Source: Curvibacter microcysteis
GTDB taxonomy: Bacteria > Pseudomonadota > Gammaproteobacteria > Burkholderiales > Burkholderiaceae_C
Direction: 5' to 3' (one strand)
DNA: 64,000 bases
NCBI RefSeq assembly: GCF_028649435.1
Contig: NZ_JAQSIN010000006.1
Both the position numbers and the translations under genes were made by a program. Below the pieces are notes generated by a model, which was given only the letters and a program-made list of their open reading frames with translations, was not told where the DNA came from and did not search any database. This document shows, piece after piece, positions 15,675 to 25,156 of this stretch. How positions within the stretch are numbered: position 1 is the first letter of the stretch; every line of letters starts with the position of its first letter.

Positions 15675-17660
15675 TCAGCGCATGGTCTGCAGCAAGGTGT
15701 CAAAGATGCTCTGCGCCGTCTGCACGATCTTGGCCGAGGCCTGGTAGGCCTGTTGGTACTGCAGCAGGTGGGCGGCTTCTTCGTCGAGGTTCACGCCCGA
15801 CACCGAGGTGCGGGCCGCCTCGGCATTGCTGGCAATCGACGTGGACACATCGGCCGCGTACTGGGCGCTTTGCGAGCGCACCCCGATCTGGGCCATCAAG
15901 GCGGCGTAGGTGTCCGACAGCGGCGTCTTGTCGTAGGTTGCCTTGGTGCTGAGGTTGTACAGCGACTTGGCGTTGCCGCCGTCCTTCTTCTGGGTGGCCA
16001 GGTCAGCGGTGGTGGTGGGGCGTTGCACCACGATGGAGTCACCCGCCTTGGGGGTGCCGGTCAGGGTCATGGTCCAGCCTTGGCTGTGGACATCACCGAC
16101 GGCGGGAATGGGTTGGCCCGGCGTGTAAGTGAAGGGGCCCGCAGGGGTGATGACGCTGCCCGAGCTGGGGTCGACAAACTGGTACTGGTTGCTCGAGGTG
16201 AACTTGATGGCCATGGGCGTGGCCGTTTGGACGCTGGCCAGGTAGCCCAGTGGGGGGCCACCCGTGGCGGTGGCCGGGTTGGACTGCAGGCTGGCCAGTG
16301 TCATCGTGCCGGTGTTCTGGGTCCCGAGCGTGGCCTGTATCGGGTTGGCCACGGCCAGGGCGGAGGGCGAGGCAATCGCCACCTGAACCTGTTGCGCGGC
16401 CTGGTCGTAGGGGCGCAGCAAGAAGGTGTCCCCGTTGGCGGGGGTGCCCGAACCCGCCTGGATGGTCAGGCCATCGACCGTGATGGGCAGGGCCGTGGCC
16501 GGGCTGGGCGTGACCACGGTGTTGTCGGACAGGCGGGTCACCGAGCTGATCACGCCGGCGGCACCAAAGGTCAGTTTGTAGTCCGAGAGTTGCAGCTGGC
16601 TGTCATTGGCCACAAAGGCGTTGATGGTGGCCGTCGAGTTGCCGGTGGCCGCAATGGCGCTGATGCCGATCGGGTTGAACAGGTTGGTGCCCGCGTTGCC
16701 GTTGAGGTCCACCCCAGAGACGTGCTGGGTGTTCATCTCATGGGTCACGGCCAAGGCCATGCGGCCCAGCAGGTTGCGCGCTTCGGCCAGGTCGGTGTTG
16801 TGGAACTTCAGCAAGCCCACCACTTCGCCACCGGTCAGGCTGTTCTCGTCGATTTCGGTCACCTGCCCACCGGCCTGGGTGATCTGCAGCTTGAGCGTGT
16901 TTTGGTCGCCCGGGAAGCCCTTGGGTTGGCTGAAGCTGACGGTGGCCGATTGGGCGCCCAGCACCAGCGGTTGGTTGGCCAGAAACACGTTCAGCGAGCC
17001 GTCGTCCGCAGCCACCGTGGTGGTTTGCACCTTCTGGTTGAGCTGGTTGAGCATGTTGTCACGCTTGTCCAGCAAGTCGTTGGGCGGCTGGCCCGAGCTC
17101 AAGGCAAAGGCAATCTGGGCGTTCAAGGTGGCCAGTTGCTTGGCCATGGCGTTGATGACCACTTCGTCATCCCCGAGTTGCAGCTTGGCGTTTTGCTGCA
17201 AGTCGCTGAGCTGGTTGCTGGCGCTTTTGAAGCGCGAGGCCATTTCCTGGGTCTGCGTGATGGCCACGGTGCGCGCGGTCAGGTCGCTGGGCGCGTTGGC
17301 CACGTCGGAGAAAGCGTTGATGGTGTTGTTGATGGCCTGGCCCAGGCCATTGGTGCCGCCAACGAAGATGTTCTCCATCTGCGACACCTTCTCGGCCCGG
17401 GTCACGTCCAGGGCCTTGATGGAGGCGGTGGCCGTGGCCTGCTTGGCCAGGAACTGGTCGTAGACGCGCTGCACGGTCGAGACCTCGACCCCTTTGCCGA
17501 TGTAGCCGCTGCCGGTGAACTCGCCCTGCACGGCGCTCATCACCGCGGTCTGGCGCGAGTAGCCCGCCGTGTTGACGTTGGAGATGTTGTTGCCCGTGAC
17601 CTGCAAAGCCACTTGGTTGGACATCAGGGCGCGCGCGCCCAGGTTCAGCAGGCCGCTCAT
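15675..17660 (-). CDS. flgK: Flagellar hook-associated protein FlgK
   Basis: FlgK (HAP1) sits next to the hook at the hook-filament junction. The 661-residue protein has the N-terminal rod/hook-family motif MSNQVALQVTGNNISNVNTAGYSRQ and the C-terminal motif SGVNLDEEAAHLLQYQQAYQASAKIVQTA typical of FlgK. The large middle insertion is variable. ATG 17660 overlaps the flgJ stop by four bases (ATGA), indicating coupled translation. It is longer than E. coli FlgK (547) but in the usual range for betaproteobacteria. Confidence 0.97.
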   Translation of the reverse strand: MSGLLNLGARALMSNQVALQVTGNNISNVNTAGYSRQTAVMSAVQGEFTGSGYIGKGVEVSTVQRVYDQFLAKQATATASIKALDVTRAEKVSQMENIFVGGTNGLGQAINNTINAFSDVANAPSDLTARTVAITQTQEMASRFKSASNQLSDLQQNAKLQLGDDEVVINAMAKQLATLNAQIAFALSSGQPPNDLLDKRDNMLNQLNQKVQTTTVAADDGSLNVFLANQPLVLGAQSATVSFSQPKGFPGDQNTLKLQITQAGGQVTEIDENSLTGGEVVGLLKFHNTDLAEARNLLGRMALAVTHEMNTQHVSGVDLNGNAGTNLFNPIGISAIAATGNSTATINAFVANDSQLQLSDYKLTFGAAGVISSVTRLSDNTVVTPSPATALPITVDGLTIQAGSGTPANGDTFLLRPYDQAAQQVQVAIASPSALAVANPIQATLGTQNTGTMTLASLQSNPATATGGPPLGYLASVQTATPMAIKFTSSNQYQFVDPSSGSVITPAGPFTYTPGQPIPAVGDVHSQGWTMTLTGTPKAGDSIVVQRPTTTADLATQKKDGGNAKSLYNLSTKATYDKTPLSDTYAALMAQIGVRSQSAQYAADVSTSIASNAEAARTSVSGVNLDEEAAHLLQYQQAYQASAKIVQTAQSIFDTLLQTMR

Positions 17661-18583
17661 GCGACACCTCGCCACGGTTGATTGCGCTGCAGTTGTTGCG
17701 TGGTGCTGATGGCGCGGCTGAGCTTGCTGGCGTAGGCCGGGTCGGTGGCGTAGCCGGCGCGTTGCAGTTCGTTGGCAAACGCGACCACCGAACCGGTTTG
17801 CTGGCGCGCGTTGGCGTAGCGTGGGTTCTGGTTGATCAGCTTGGCGTAGTCCTGGAAGGACTGCTCATACGAGTCGTAGGCGCGGAACTTGGCCACCGTC
17901 TTCTTGGGCTCGCCGTTGACGTATTCGGTGGTGGTCACCTCGGCCACCTTGCCGGTCCAGCCGGGGCCGGCCTTGATGCCGAACAGGTTGAACGAGGGCG
18001 TGCCGTTGGCGTTCTTGATCTCGTGCTTGCCCCAGCCGGTTTCATGGCCGGCCTGGCCCAGCATGTAGCTGGCGGGGATGCCGCTTTGCTGCTCGACCTT
18101 GGCGGCAGCCTGCTCCAGCCGCTGCACAAAGCCAGCTTGGCTGGCGGTGGTTTTCAGGGGCTTGGCGCTGCTGGCGTCGCTGGTCGGCGGCAGGGCCGGC
18201 AGCTTGGGGCTGGCGGGCAGGCGGTTGCCCAGCGACAAGGTGCTGGGGGTGTCAAAGGCGGGGGTGTCGGCCACGCCCATTTGGCGTGACAGCTGCTTGG
18301 CGATCAGGTCGGACAGACCGCCCGGTTTGCCCGACATCTGCACCGAGAACTGCTGGTCCAGCATGTCGTGGCCCAGGTTCTCCTGGGCGCTGTCCAGCAT
18401 GCCAGACTTCATGGTCGCGTCGCGCATGCTCTTGAGCATTTCGCGCATGAACAGCGACTCGAACTGCTTGGCCGCTTCCTGGATGGCGGCCGGGTCCTTG
18501 TTGCCCGCTTGCAGCTTGAGCGCGTTGAGCGAACGCGCATCGGCGGTCAGCTGGTTGTTGCTGTTGAGCGGGGTGAGGGCCAT
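17657..18583 (-). CDS. flgJ: Flagellar rod-cap protein and peptidoglycan hydrolase FlgJ
   Basis: The N-terminal half (residues 1-100: AAKQFESLFMREMLKSMRDA) is the rod cap domain. The C-terminal half from about residue 150 is the glucosaminidase-fold hydrolase that opens peptidoglycan for the rod, with the catalytic glutamate E181 in AGHETGWGKHEIK. The two halves are joined by a Pro/Ser-rich linker (residues 105-148). The 308-residue length matches dual-domain FlgJ. It starts one base after flgI ends and overlaps flgK by 4 bases. Confidence 0.96.
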   Translation of the reverse strand: MALTPLNSNNQLTADARSLNALKLQAGNKDPAAIQEAAKQFESLFMREMLKSMRDATMKSGMLDSAQENLGHDMLDQQFSVQMSGKPGGLSDLIAKQLSRQMGVADTPAFDTPSTLSLGNRLPASPKLPALPPTSDASSAKPLKTTASQAGFVQRLEQAAAKVEQQSGIPASYMLGQAGHETGWGKHEIKNANGTPSFNLFGIKAGPGWTGKVAEVTTTEYVNGEPKKTVAKFRAYDSYEQSFQDYAKLINQNPRYANARQQTGSVVAFANELQRAGYATDPAYASKLSRAISTTQQLQRNQPWRGVA

Positions 18584-18584
18584 G

Positions 18585-19745
18585 TCAGATCACCTCCAAC
18601 TCCGCGTTCAAGGCACCGGCGGCCTTGATGGCTTGCAGAATGGCCAGCAGGTCTTGCGGCGTGGCGCCCAGGGCGTTGAGTGCCCGCACCACGTCGGCCA
18701 GTTGCGGCGAGGCGGGCAGGTTCATCAGGATGCCGGGGTCTTGCTTGATCTGGATGTCCGACTTTTGCGCCACCACGGTCTGGCCGGCGGACAGCGCATT
18801 GGGTTGGCTGATCACCGGGGTGGAGCTGATCGAGATCGACAGGTTGCCGTGGGCGATGGCGCAGGGCCCCAAGGTCACGGCCTGGTTGAGCACGATGGAG
18901 CCGGTGCGGGTGTTGATCACCACCTTGGCGGCAGGGGCCACGGTTTCGATGGGCAGCTCTTCGAGGTCGGCAATGAAGTTGACGCGGGCATCGGCATCGT
19001 TGGGCGCGCGCACTTGCACCGTGCGGCCGTCCAGGGCGCGGGCAATGGCCGTGCCCTTGCCCAGCTTGGCGTTGATCGCGCCAGCCACCAGGCGGGCGGT
19101 CTGGAAGTCCGAGGCATTCAGACCCAGGTTGATGGTGTCGCCCTCTTGCAGCGGGGTGGGCACCGAGCGTTCGACCTGGGCGCCACCGGGGATGCGGCCT
19201 GCGCTCAGGTGGTTGATCTGCACCTTGGAACCGCCCGACGAGGCGCCCGCGCCGCCGACCACCAGGTTGCCTTGGGCCAGGGCGTAGATTTCACCGTCCA
19301 CACCGCGCAGCGGCGTGGTCACCAGGGTGCCGCCCTTGAGCGATTTGGCGTTGCCGATGGAGGACACGTTGATGTCGATCATCTGCCCGGGTTGGGCGAA
19401 GGCAGGCAGTTGGGCGGTGACGATCACCGCAGCCACGTTCTTGAGCTGCAACTGGGCCGAGCCCGGCGGCAAGGTGATGCCCAACTGCTGCATGTAGTTG
19501 GACAAGCTCTGCGTGGTGTAGGGCATCTGGGTGGTCTGGTCGCCCGTGCCGTCCAGGCCGACCACCAGACCGTAACCGGTCAAGGAGTTGCTGCGCACGC
19601 CTTGCACGGCGGCGACTTCTTTGATGCGGATCGCCTGGGCCGGCAGACTCGTCAGGCCCACGGCCAGCAGGGTCAGGGCCACGAGGCAGCGACCCCCCTG
19701 TTGGGCCAGTCGCCTGAGGTTCGAGAATGTGGGCACGGAGTTCAT
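18585..19745 (-). CDS. flgI: Flagellar P-ring protein FlgI
   Basis: FlgI forms the periplasmic P ring around the rod. The 386-residue precursor has a cleavable signal peptide (residues 1-38, hydrophobic LVALTLLAVGLTSL ending LPAQA) and then the highly conserved IRIKEVAAVQGVRSN and GYGLVVGLDGTGDQT. The C-terminal RALNALGATPQDLLAILQAIKAAGALNAELEVI is the standard ending. It lies 20 bases after flgH on the minus strand. Confidence 0.97.
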   Translation of the reverse strand: MNSVPTFSNLRRLAQQGGRCLVALTLLAVGLTSLPAQAIRIKEVAAVQGVRSNSLTGYGLVVGLDGTGDQTTQMPYTTQSLSNYMQQLGITLPPGSAQLQLKNVAAVIVTAQLPAFAQPGQMIDINVSSIGNAKSLKGGTLVTTPLRGVDGEIYALAQGNLVVGGAGASSGGSKVQINHLSAGRIPGGAQVERSVPTPLQEGDTINLGLNASDFQTARLVAGAINAKLGKGTAIARALDGRTVQVRAPNDADARVNFIADLEELPIETVAPAAKVVINTRTGSIVLNQAVTLGPCAIAHGNLSISISSTPVISQPNALSAGQTVVAQKSDIQIKQDPGILMNLPASPQLADVVRALNALGATPQDLLAILQAIKAAGALNAELEVI

Positions 19746-19765
19746 GCTTCACATTCTGCGAGCTT

Positions 19766-20488
19766 TCAAAACGGGCTAAGGGTCGAAAAGAATCGGGACA
19801 ACCAGCCAATTGTCTGGGCTTCGTCGGCGCCGCCACGGCCACGCGACTGGATGCGCACGTTGGCCACTTGGGTCGAGGCCACGATGGAGCCGGGCTGCAG
19901 CGAGCGAGGGTCGATGGTGCCGGAGAACTTCATCACGTCCACGGTCTGGTTCAGGCCGATTTGCTTCTCGCCGGTGACCATCAGGTGGCCGTTGGGCAGC
20001 ACTTCGATGACCGTGGCCGTGATGGAGCCGGTGAAGGTGTTGACCGCCGACACATCGCCCTTGCCCGAGAAGGTGTTGGCCGTGCCCGCGCCCAGCTTGG
20101 CCTTGTCGGTCAGCGTGCTGTTCAGGAAGGGGAAAGCGGTGATGGATGAGCTCAGCGAGGTGGTGCGGTCGGTTGCCGTCGAGGTCTTGGTGCTGGCCGA
20201 GACGTTTTCCACGATCTGGATGGTCACCACGTCGCCCACCATGCGGGCGCGCCGGTCTTCGAAGGCCGGGCGGTAGGTGGAGGTGCGGAACAGGCTGCCC
20301 CCGGCGGCGGGCGCGGTGGACGAAATGGGGGGCAGGTCTGGCGGTGTGGTGGGGGGCATGTCCACCTTGGGTGCCGGCGCCAGGGTTTCGCAGGCGCTGC
20401 ACAGCAAGGCCAGGCCACCGGTGGCCAGCCAGAGCCAGCGGGGGCGATGCGGGAGGGCGGTGCGTTGGGGGGCGTTGGAGCGGTTCAT
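19766..20488 (-). CDS. flgH: Flagellar L-ring lipoprotein FlgH
   Basis: FlgH forms the L ring in the outer membrane. The 240-residue precursor has a lipoprotein signal: hydrophobic residues 19-31 and the lipobox LCSAC, with Cys 33 the lipidation site. Conserved downstream are SLFRTSTYRPAFEDRRARMVGDVVTI and the C-terminal FSGTIDPRSLQPGSIVASTQVANVRI. The 91-base gap before it, between flgG and flgH, holds nothing obvious beyond G/C-rich spacer. Next in order is flgI. Confidence 0.97.
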   Translation of the reverse strand: MNRSNAPQRTALPHRPRWLWLATGGLALLCSACETLAPAPKVDMPPTTPPDLPPISSTAPAAGGSLFRTSTYRPAFEDRRARMVGDVVTIQIVENVSASTKTSTATDRTTSLSSSITAFPFLNSTLTDKAKLGAGTANTFSGKGDVSAVNTFTGSITATVIEVLPNGHLMVTGEKQIGLNQTVDVMKFSGTIDPRSLQPGSIVASTQVANVRIQSRGRGGADEAQTIGWLSRFFSTLSPF

Positions 20489-20579
20489 GGCGGGTCCCTT
20501 CCTGGGGCGCGGGGCAAGTCGGTGGCGGGCGGGCAGGCGATGCCAGCGGATCAGACAGGCGGGGCCAGCGGCCCGGGCC

Positions 20580-21362
20580 TCAAATCTGGCTGAGCTTTTG
20601 CAGCATCTGGTCCGAAGTCTGCACCGCCTTGGAGTTCATTTCATAAGCGCGCTGGGTCTGGATCATGTTGACCAGCTCCTGCACGATGTTGACGTTGGAG
20701 GTTTCCACAAAGCCTTGCTGCAGCGTGCCCAGGCCGTTGGAGCCAGGGGTGCCGGTGGCGGGTTGGCCCGAGGCGGCGGTTTCGGCGTACAGGTTGCCGC
20801 CTTTGGGCTCCAGGCCGGCCGGGTTGACGAAGTTGGCCAGCGCGATGGTGCCCATGGGCTGGGGCGTGGTGTTGCCGGGGATGGTGGCGGTGACCACGCC
20901 GTCGGCGCTGATCGACACACTTTGTGCCGTGGCCGGGATGGTCACGCCGTTGGCAACGGGCAGGCCCGCGGACGTGACCATGCGGCCCTGCGAGTCGAGC
21001 TGGAAGGAGCCGTCACGGGTGTAGCCAATGGTGCCGTCGGGCATGGTGACCTGGAAGAAGCCATTGCCCTTGACCGCCACGTCCAGCGAGTTGCCCGACT
21101 GCTGCATGCTGCCTTGCGCAAAGGAGCGCGCCGTGGCCACGGTGCGCACGCCCAGGCCCACTTGCAGGCCGGTGGGCAATTGCGACTGCTCGGTGCTGTT
21201 GGAGCCGACCTGGCGCAGGTTTTGGTACATCAGGTCTTCGAACACGGCGTTGGCGCGCTTGAAGCCATTGGTGGAGACGTTGGCCAGGTTGTTGGAAATG
21301 ACATCCAGCTGGGTTTGCTGGGCTTCCATGCCGGTCTTTGAAATCCAGAGCGAATTGATCAT
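20580..21362 (-). CDS. flgG: Flagellar distal rod protein FlgG
   Basis: FlgG builds the distal rod. The 260-residue protein begins MINSLWISKTGMEAQQTQLDVISNNLANVSTNGFKR, the family signature with the NNLANVSTNGFK rod motif. It ends with the helical VNMIQTQRAYEMNSKAVQTSDQMLQ, which is the exact FlgG pattern. Length equals that of E. coli FlgG. It lies 26 bases after flgF and reads in the same direction. Confidence 0.98.
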   Translation of the reverse strand: MINSLWISKTGMEAQQTQLDVISNNLANVSTNGFKRANAVFEDLMYQNLRQVGSNSTEQSQLPTGLQVGLGVRTVATARSFAQGSMQQSGNSLDVAVKGNGFFQVTMPDGTIGYTRDGSFQLDSQGRMVTSAGLPVANGVTIPATAQSVSISADGVVTATIPGNTTPQPMGTIALANFVNPAGLEPKGGNLYAETAASGQPATGTPGSNGLGTLQQGFVETSNVNIVQELVNMIQTQRAYEMNSKAVQTSDQMLQKLSQI

Positions 21363-21388
21363 GTCGGTTCTCCGTGGGCGTTCTGGGC

Positions 21389-22129
21389 TCAGCCCTGAAT
21401 GTTCAGCAACTGGCTGGCAGATTTGTCATTGGCTTCGGCGCTGGTGAGCATCTTCATCTGCCCTTCAAACTGGCGCGCAGCCTGGATCAGGCCAACCATG
21501 GCCTCGACCGAGTTGACGTTGGAGCCTTCCAGTGCGCCGGTCTGCACCTTGGCGGTGGCGTCGTTGTTCAGCGGGTTGCCCGAGGCCGCGCGGAACAGGC
21601 CGTCGGTGCCTCGGCGCAGCGGGTCTTCGTTGGTCGGCGTGACCAGTTTCAGGCGGCCCAGGGTGGTGGGCGGCTGGCCGGTCATCTTGGAGGTCACTGT
21701 GCCGTCGGTGCCCAGCGACAGTTCCGAGCCCGGGGGCACGTCAATTGGCGCGCCGCCGTCAGACAGCACCGGCAGGCCACCCGCGTTGACCAGGGTGCCT
21801 GTCGAGGAGACTTGCAGCGAGCCGTTGCGGGTGTAGGCCTCGGTGCCGTCCAGGCCCTGCACCGCAAACCAGGCATTGCCCTGGGCCATGGCGTCCATGG
21901 CGTTGTTGGTGCGTTGGGCGGGGCCCGCATCGTTTTTGTAGCCGGTGGTCGCTTCGAGTGCGAACACGCGGGTGCTGGCGCCCGGGCCTTGCAGAGGCAC
22001 CGAGCGGTAAGCGGTCATCTCGGCCCGGAACCCATTGGTGGAGGCATTGGCCAGGTTGTTCGACAGCACGCTGGTCAATTGCGTGGCGGCGTTGGCGCCC
22101 GTCATTGCGGTGTAGATCAAACGGTCCAT
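21389..22129 (-). CDS. flgF: Flagellar proximal rod protein FlgF
   Basis: FlgF is part of the proximal rod. The 246-residue protein starts MDRLIYTAMTGANAATQLTSVLSNNLANASTNGFRAEM, a FlgF signature, and ends with the helix VEAMVGLIQAARQFEGQMKML. The D1 core carries NAWFAVQGLDGTEAYTRNGSL. It lies between flgE and flgG in the normal order. No oddities. Confidence 0.97.
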   Translation of the reverse strand: MDRLIYTAMTGANAATQLTSVLSNNLANASTNGFRAEMTAYRSVPLQGPGASTRVFALEATTGYKNDAGPAQRTNNAMDAMAQGNAWFAVQGLDGTEAYTRNGSLQVSSTGTLVNAGGLPVLSDGGAPIDVPPGSELSLGTDGTVTSKMTGQPPTTLGRLKLVTPTNEDPLRRGTDGLFRAASGNPLNNDATAKVQTGALEGSNVNSVEAMVGLIQAARQFEGQMKMLTSAEANDKSASQLLNIQG

Positions 22130-22175
22130 GGTGGGTGTCCAGCTGGGTTCTCAGGCTAAGCGTCAGGCTGCGCGA

Positions 22176-23435
22176 TCAGCGCAGGTTGACCAGGGTGTTC
22201 ATGATCTGGTCTTCGGTCTTGATGGTCTGGGCGTTGGCTTGGTAGGAGCGCTGTGCCGTCATCATGTTGACCAGCTCTTGGGTCAGGTCGACGTTGGACT
22301 CTTCCAACGCGCCGGCCTGCAGGCTGCCAAAGTTGCCGCTGCCCGGGGCGCCTTGGGTCGGGGGGCCGGAGGCATAGGTTTCCTTCCAGTCGCCGCCATT
22401 GACCTGCATCAGGCCTTGGTTGTTGCGGAAGCTGGCCAGGGCCAGTTGGCCGGCGGACTGGGTGGTGCCGTTGGAGTAGCTGGCCGTCAAGGTGCCATCT
22501 GCGCCAATCTTCACGCCCGTGAGCTTGCCGTCGGCATAGCCGGTTTGCGACACATTGTTGGTGGCGAAGGCCGAGGCGAACTGGGTCGTGCCCTTGAGGT
22601 CCAGGGTGAAGGCCACCGGGTTGGCGCCGTTGGTGGTCGGCGTCGGGCCCGCGATGCTGATCTTGCCGTTGGTGGCGGGCGTGGTGGTCAGGGCGCCGCT
22701 GGAGTCAAAGCTCACGGTGGAGGCGCTGCTGATCGCGCCCGAGCCGGTCTTGGTGTAGACGTTCCAGGTGTTGGTGGCCGAGGCCTTCTGGAAGTACACC
22801 GTCACGGGGATGGCCGTGCCCAGCGAGTCGTAGGCGTTGAAGGTGGTGCTGTACTGGGCCAGCAAGGGGTCGGTCGCGTCTTGCGGCGAGCCGGCCGTGG
22901 CCGTGTTGGGCAGGTTGAACTGGGCGGTGGCGCCGTAGGTGGTGGGCGAGGTGGTGATGTCGTCGCCGGTGGCCTTGGCGGCGATCGAGCCCGAGGTGGG
23001 CAGGGTCAGCGGCACGGGGTTGGTGCTCAAGGGCTTGCCAGTGGTGGGGCTGGTTTGGTAGCCCAGCACCTTGGCGCCGTTGTTGGTGACGATGTTGCCG
23101 GTCTTGTCGAGCTTGAAGTTGCCCGCGCGGGTGTAGCCGGCCGAGCCGTCAGCTTCTTGCAGTTGGAAGAAGCCGTTGCCGTTGATGGCCACGTCCAGGT
23201 TGTTGCCGGTGATGTTCAGCGTCCCTTGCGAGAACTGCTGGGCCACGGCCGCCACCGACACCCCGATGCCCGAGTTGTCGCCACCGGCCACGCCGATGGC
23301 CGAAGAGACGAGTTCGGAGAACTCGGCGCGCGATGCCTTCATGCCATACGTGTTGGCGTTGGCGATGTTGTTGCCGATGACGTCCAGCCCCTTGGCGGAG
23401 GCGTTGAGTCCGGAGAGGCCTGCTTGGAAACCCAT
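22176..23435 (-). CDS. flgE: Flagellar hook protein FlgE
   Basis: FlgE polymerises into the hook. The 419-residue protein begins MGFQAGLSGLNASAKGLDVIGNNIANANTYGMK and carries the conserved D1 strand SQGTLNITGNNLDVAINGNGFFQL. It ends SNVDLTQELVNMMTAQRSYQANAQTIKTEDQIMNTLVNLR. The middle Thr- and Ala-rich domain is variable. Gap of 34 bases to flgD. Length is typical. Confidence 0.97.
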   Translation of the reverse strand: MGFQAGLSGLNASAKGLDVIGNNIANANTYGMKASRAEFSELVSSAIGVAGGDNSGIGVSVAAVAQQFSQGTLNITGNNLDVAINGNGFFQLQEADGSAGYTRAGNFKLDKTGNIVTNNGAKVLGYQTSPTTGKPLSTNPVPLTLPTSGSIAAKATGDDITTSPTTYGATAQFNLPNTATAGSPQDATDPLLAQYSTTFNAYDSLGTAIPVTVYFQKASATNTWNVYTKTGSGAISSASTVSFDSSGALTTTPATNGKISIAGPTPTTNGANPVAFTLDLKGTTQFASAFATNNVSQTGYADGKLTGVKIGADGTLTASYSNGTTQSAGQLALASFRNNQGLMQVNGGDWKETYASGPPTQGAPGSGNFGSLQAGALEESNVDLTQELVNMMTAQRSYQANAQTIKTEDQIMNTLVNLR

Positions 23436-23469
23436 GTTGTGCTCCTTGGATGGTGAAGGGTTGGGGGGC

Positions 23470-24171
23470 TCAGTAAACCGAAACGATCTTGTCGTAGCTC
23501 ACCGTGCCGCCGTTTTTGAGCGTGATGGCGAGTGCGCCGTTGTTGCTGCCCACCGAGCTCACCTTGTCGTGGCTGTAGGTGGTGGGGGTGACGCTGCTGC
23601 TGCCGTTCTTGGCCACCACCGTGTACTTGAGCGCTTCCTTGCCCTTGTACGAAGAAGCGTCCCAGCTGACATCGTGGCGTCCAGCGCTTTGCGTGCCCAT
23701 GGGCACGGTGGCCAGCAACTGGCCGCTGGCGGTGCTGATCTGCACCTGCACGTCGGCTGCATTGCTGGGCAGGTCGAAGGTGCCGGTGGCGGTGACCTTG
23801 CCGGCCGCGTCGGTGCTGGTGCCCAGGGTGTTGCCACTGGTGAGCACCTCGCGCCCAATCAGGGAGCCGCCCTGCATCAGCTGCATGGACGAGAACTGGC
23901 TGGCCATGGTCTGCATGGTGGAGTTGAGCTGCTGGATGCCGGTGACGGTGTTGATCTGCGCGATCTGCGAGGTCATCTGCGCGTTGTCCACCGGGTTCAT
24001 CGGGTCTTGGTGCGTCATCTGCGCCACCAGCAGCTTGAGAAAGCGGTCTTGCTGGTCGGCGGGGCTGCTTTGCTCCAGACCATTGGCGCTGGTGCTGCTG
24101 CCGGTGCTGGCCGTGCTGCTGTTGGTGTTGTAGCTGTAGTTGCCGCTGGCGTCGACGGAAATGCTGGACAT
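23470..24171 (-). CDS. flgD: Flagellar hook-capping protein FlgD
   Basis: FlgD is the scaffold that caps the growing hook. The 233-residue protein has the N-terminal conserved FLKLLVAQMTHQDPMNPVDN (residues 44-63) after a Ser/Thr-rich leader, and a C-terminal immunoglobulin-like region around WDASSYKGKEALKYTV. It sits between flgC and flgE, 30 bases after flgC. Confidence 0.95.
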   Translation of the reverse strand: MSSISVDASGNYSYNTNSSTASTGSSTSANGLEQSSPADQQDRFLKLLVAQMTHQDPMNPVDNAQMTSQIAQINTVTGIQQLNSTMQTMASQFSSMQLMQGGSLIGREVLTSGNTLGTSTDAAGKVTATGTFDLPSNAADVQVQISTASGQLLATVPMGTQSAGRHDVSWDASSYKGKEALKYTVVAKNGSSSVTPTTYSHDKVSSVGSNNGALAITLKNGGTVSYDKIVSVY

Positions 24172-24201
24172 GGGGCGCTCCTAGGGGCGGTTGGCCTGGG
24201 T

Positions 24202-24609
24202 TCAAGAACCCATTTGCAGGGTCTTGAGAAGCAATGACTTGGCGGTGTTCATCACTTCGACGTTGTTCTGGTAGGCCCGTGAAGCCGAGATCATGTTGAC
24301 CATCTCCTCCACTGGGTTGACGTTGGAATGGGCGACAAAGCCATCGGCGTCGGCCATCGGGTGGTTGGGGTCGAAATCCTTGCGGCCCGGCTGGTTGTTT
24401 TCGGTGATGGCGCTGACCTTGACGCCCGCCGTGGTGCCGTTGTCGGCCATGGGCACGGTCTGGAACACCACCTGGCGCGCCTTGTAGGTCTGGCCATCGG
24501 GGCCCGCCATGGCGTCGGCGTTGGCCATGTTGCTGGCCACCACGTTGAGGCGCTGGGACTGCGCGCTGATGGCGCTGCCCGAGACGTTGAAGATGGAGAA
24601 CATCGACAT
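24202..24609 (-). CDS. flgC: Flagellar proximal rod protein FlgC
   Basis: FlgC is a proximal rod subunit. The 135-residue protein begins MSMFSIFNVSGSAISAQSQRLNVVASNMANAD and has the family central phrase GVKVSAITENNQPGRKDFDPNHPMADADGFVAHSNVN. It ends EEMVNMISASRAYQNNVEVMNTAKSLLLKTLQMG. These are textbook FlgC features. Gap of 28 bases from flgB. Confidence 0.98.
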   Translation of the reverse strand: MSMFSIFNVSGSAISAQSQRLNVVASNMANADAMAGPDGQTYKARQVVFQTVPMADNGTTAGVKVSAITENNQPGRKDFDPNHPMADADGFVAHSNVNPVEEMVNMISASRAYQNNVEVMNTAKSLLLKTLQMGS

Positions 24610-24637
24610 GGGTTGCCTTGCCTTTCTGGAGAGCCGC

Positions 24638-25090
24638 TCACTGGCCCTGGATGGCGCTCAGAATGGTCTTGGAGTAACCATTGATGAAGCGCAGGGTGGC
24701 TTCGTAGCGCACCGAGTTATCGACAAAATTGGCCCGTTCGCGGTCCAGGTCCACCGTGTTGTTGTCCATCGCCGGTTGCGATTGCACCGTGTAGCCCTGC
24801 TGCAGCGAGGTCGTGGACAGCATGGGCAGCGGGATGTGGCCGGCCTGCGTCGCCCCTTGCTGGCTGGGTGTCGATGCCAGCGCACTGCCCGTGCCCGGGG
24901 CGGTGGGCTTGAGCGTCAGGTTGTTGGCGCTGGTCGCGTCGCGCATGGCGTCGGCGAACTTGAAGTCGCGTGCCACGTAGCCGGGGGTGTCGGCGTTGGC
25001 GATGTTGCTCGCGATCGTCCGCTGACGCTCCGACCGCAGCGTCAATGCCTTGGCCTGGAAGTCGAGGGGTTGGATCATTTTGTTGAGCAT
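24638..25090 (-). CDS. flgB: Flagellar proximal rod protein FlgB
   Basis: FlgB is the first proximal rod subunit made and opens the flgB-L operon. The 150-residue protein has SERQRTIASNIANADTPGYVARDFKF near the N-terminus and the C-terminal DRERANFVDNSVRYEATLRFI helix. It is read from a divergent region (25091-25292) shared with flgA. Confidence 0.97.
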   Translation of the reverse strand: MLNKMIQPLDFQAKALTLRSERQRTIASNIANADTPGYVARDFKFADAMRDATSANNLTLKPTAPGTGSALASTPSQQGATQAGHIPLPMLSTTSLQQGYTVQSQPAMDNNTVDLDRERANFVDNSVRYEATLRFINGYSKTILSAIQGQ

Positions 25091-25156
25091 GGCGGTTCTC
25101 TGTTCGGCGGTGGTCTCGGGTGAGGTGGGGGCGGTTCTCCGGCTTGCTGTCGATTA

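Noticed and set aside
14386..15747. Long plus-strand frame opposite flgL
   Set aside because: Antisense shadow; repetitive Gly/Ala/Val/His composition and no motif.
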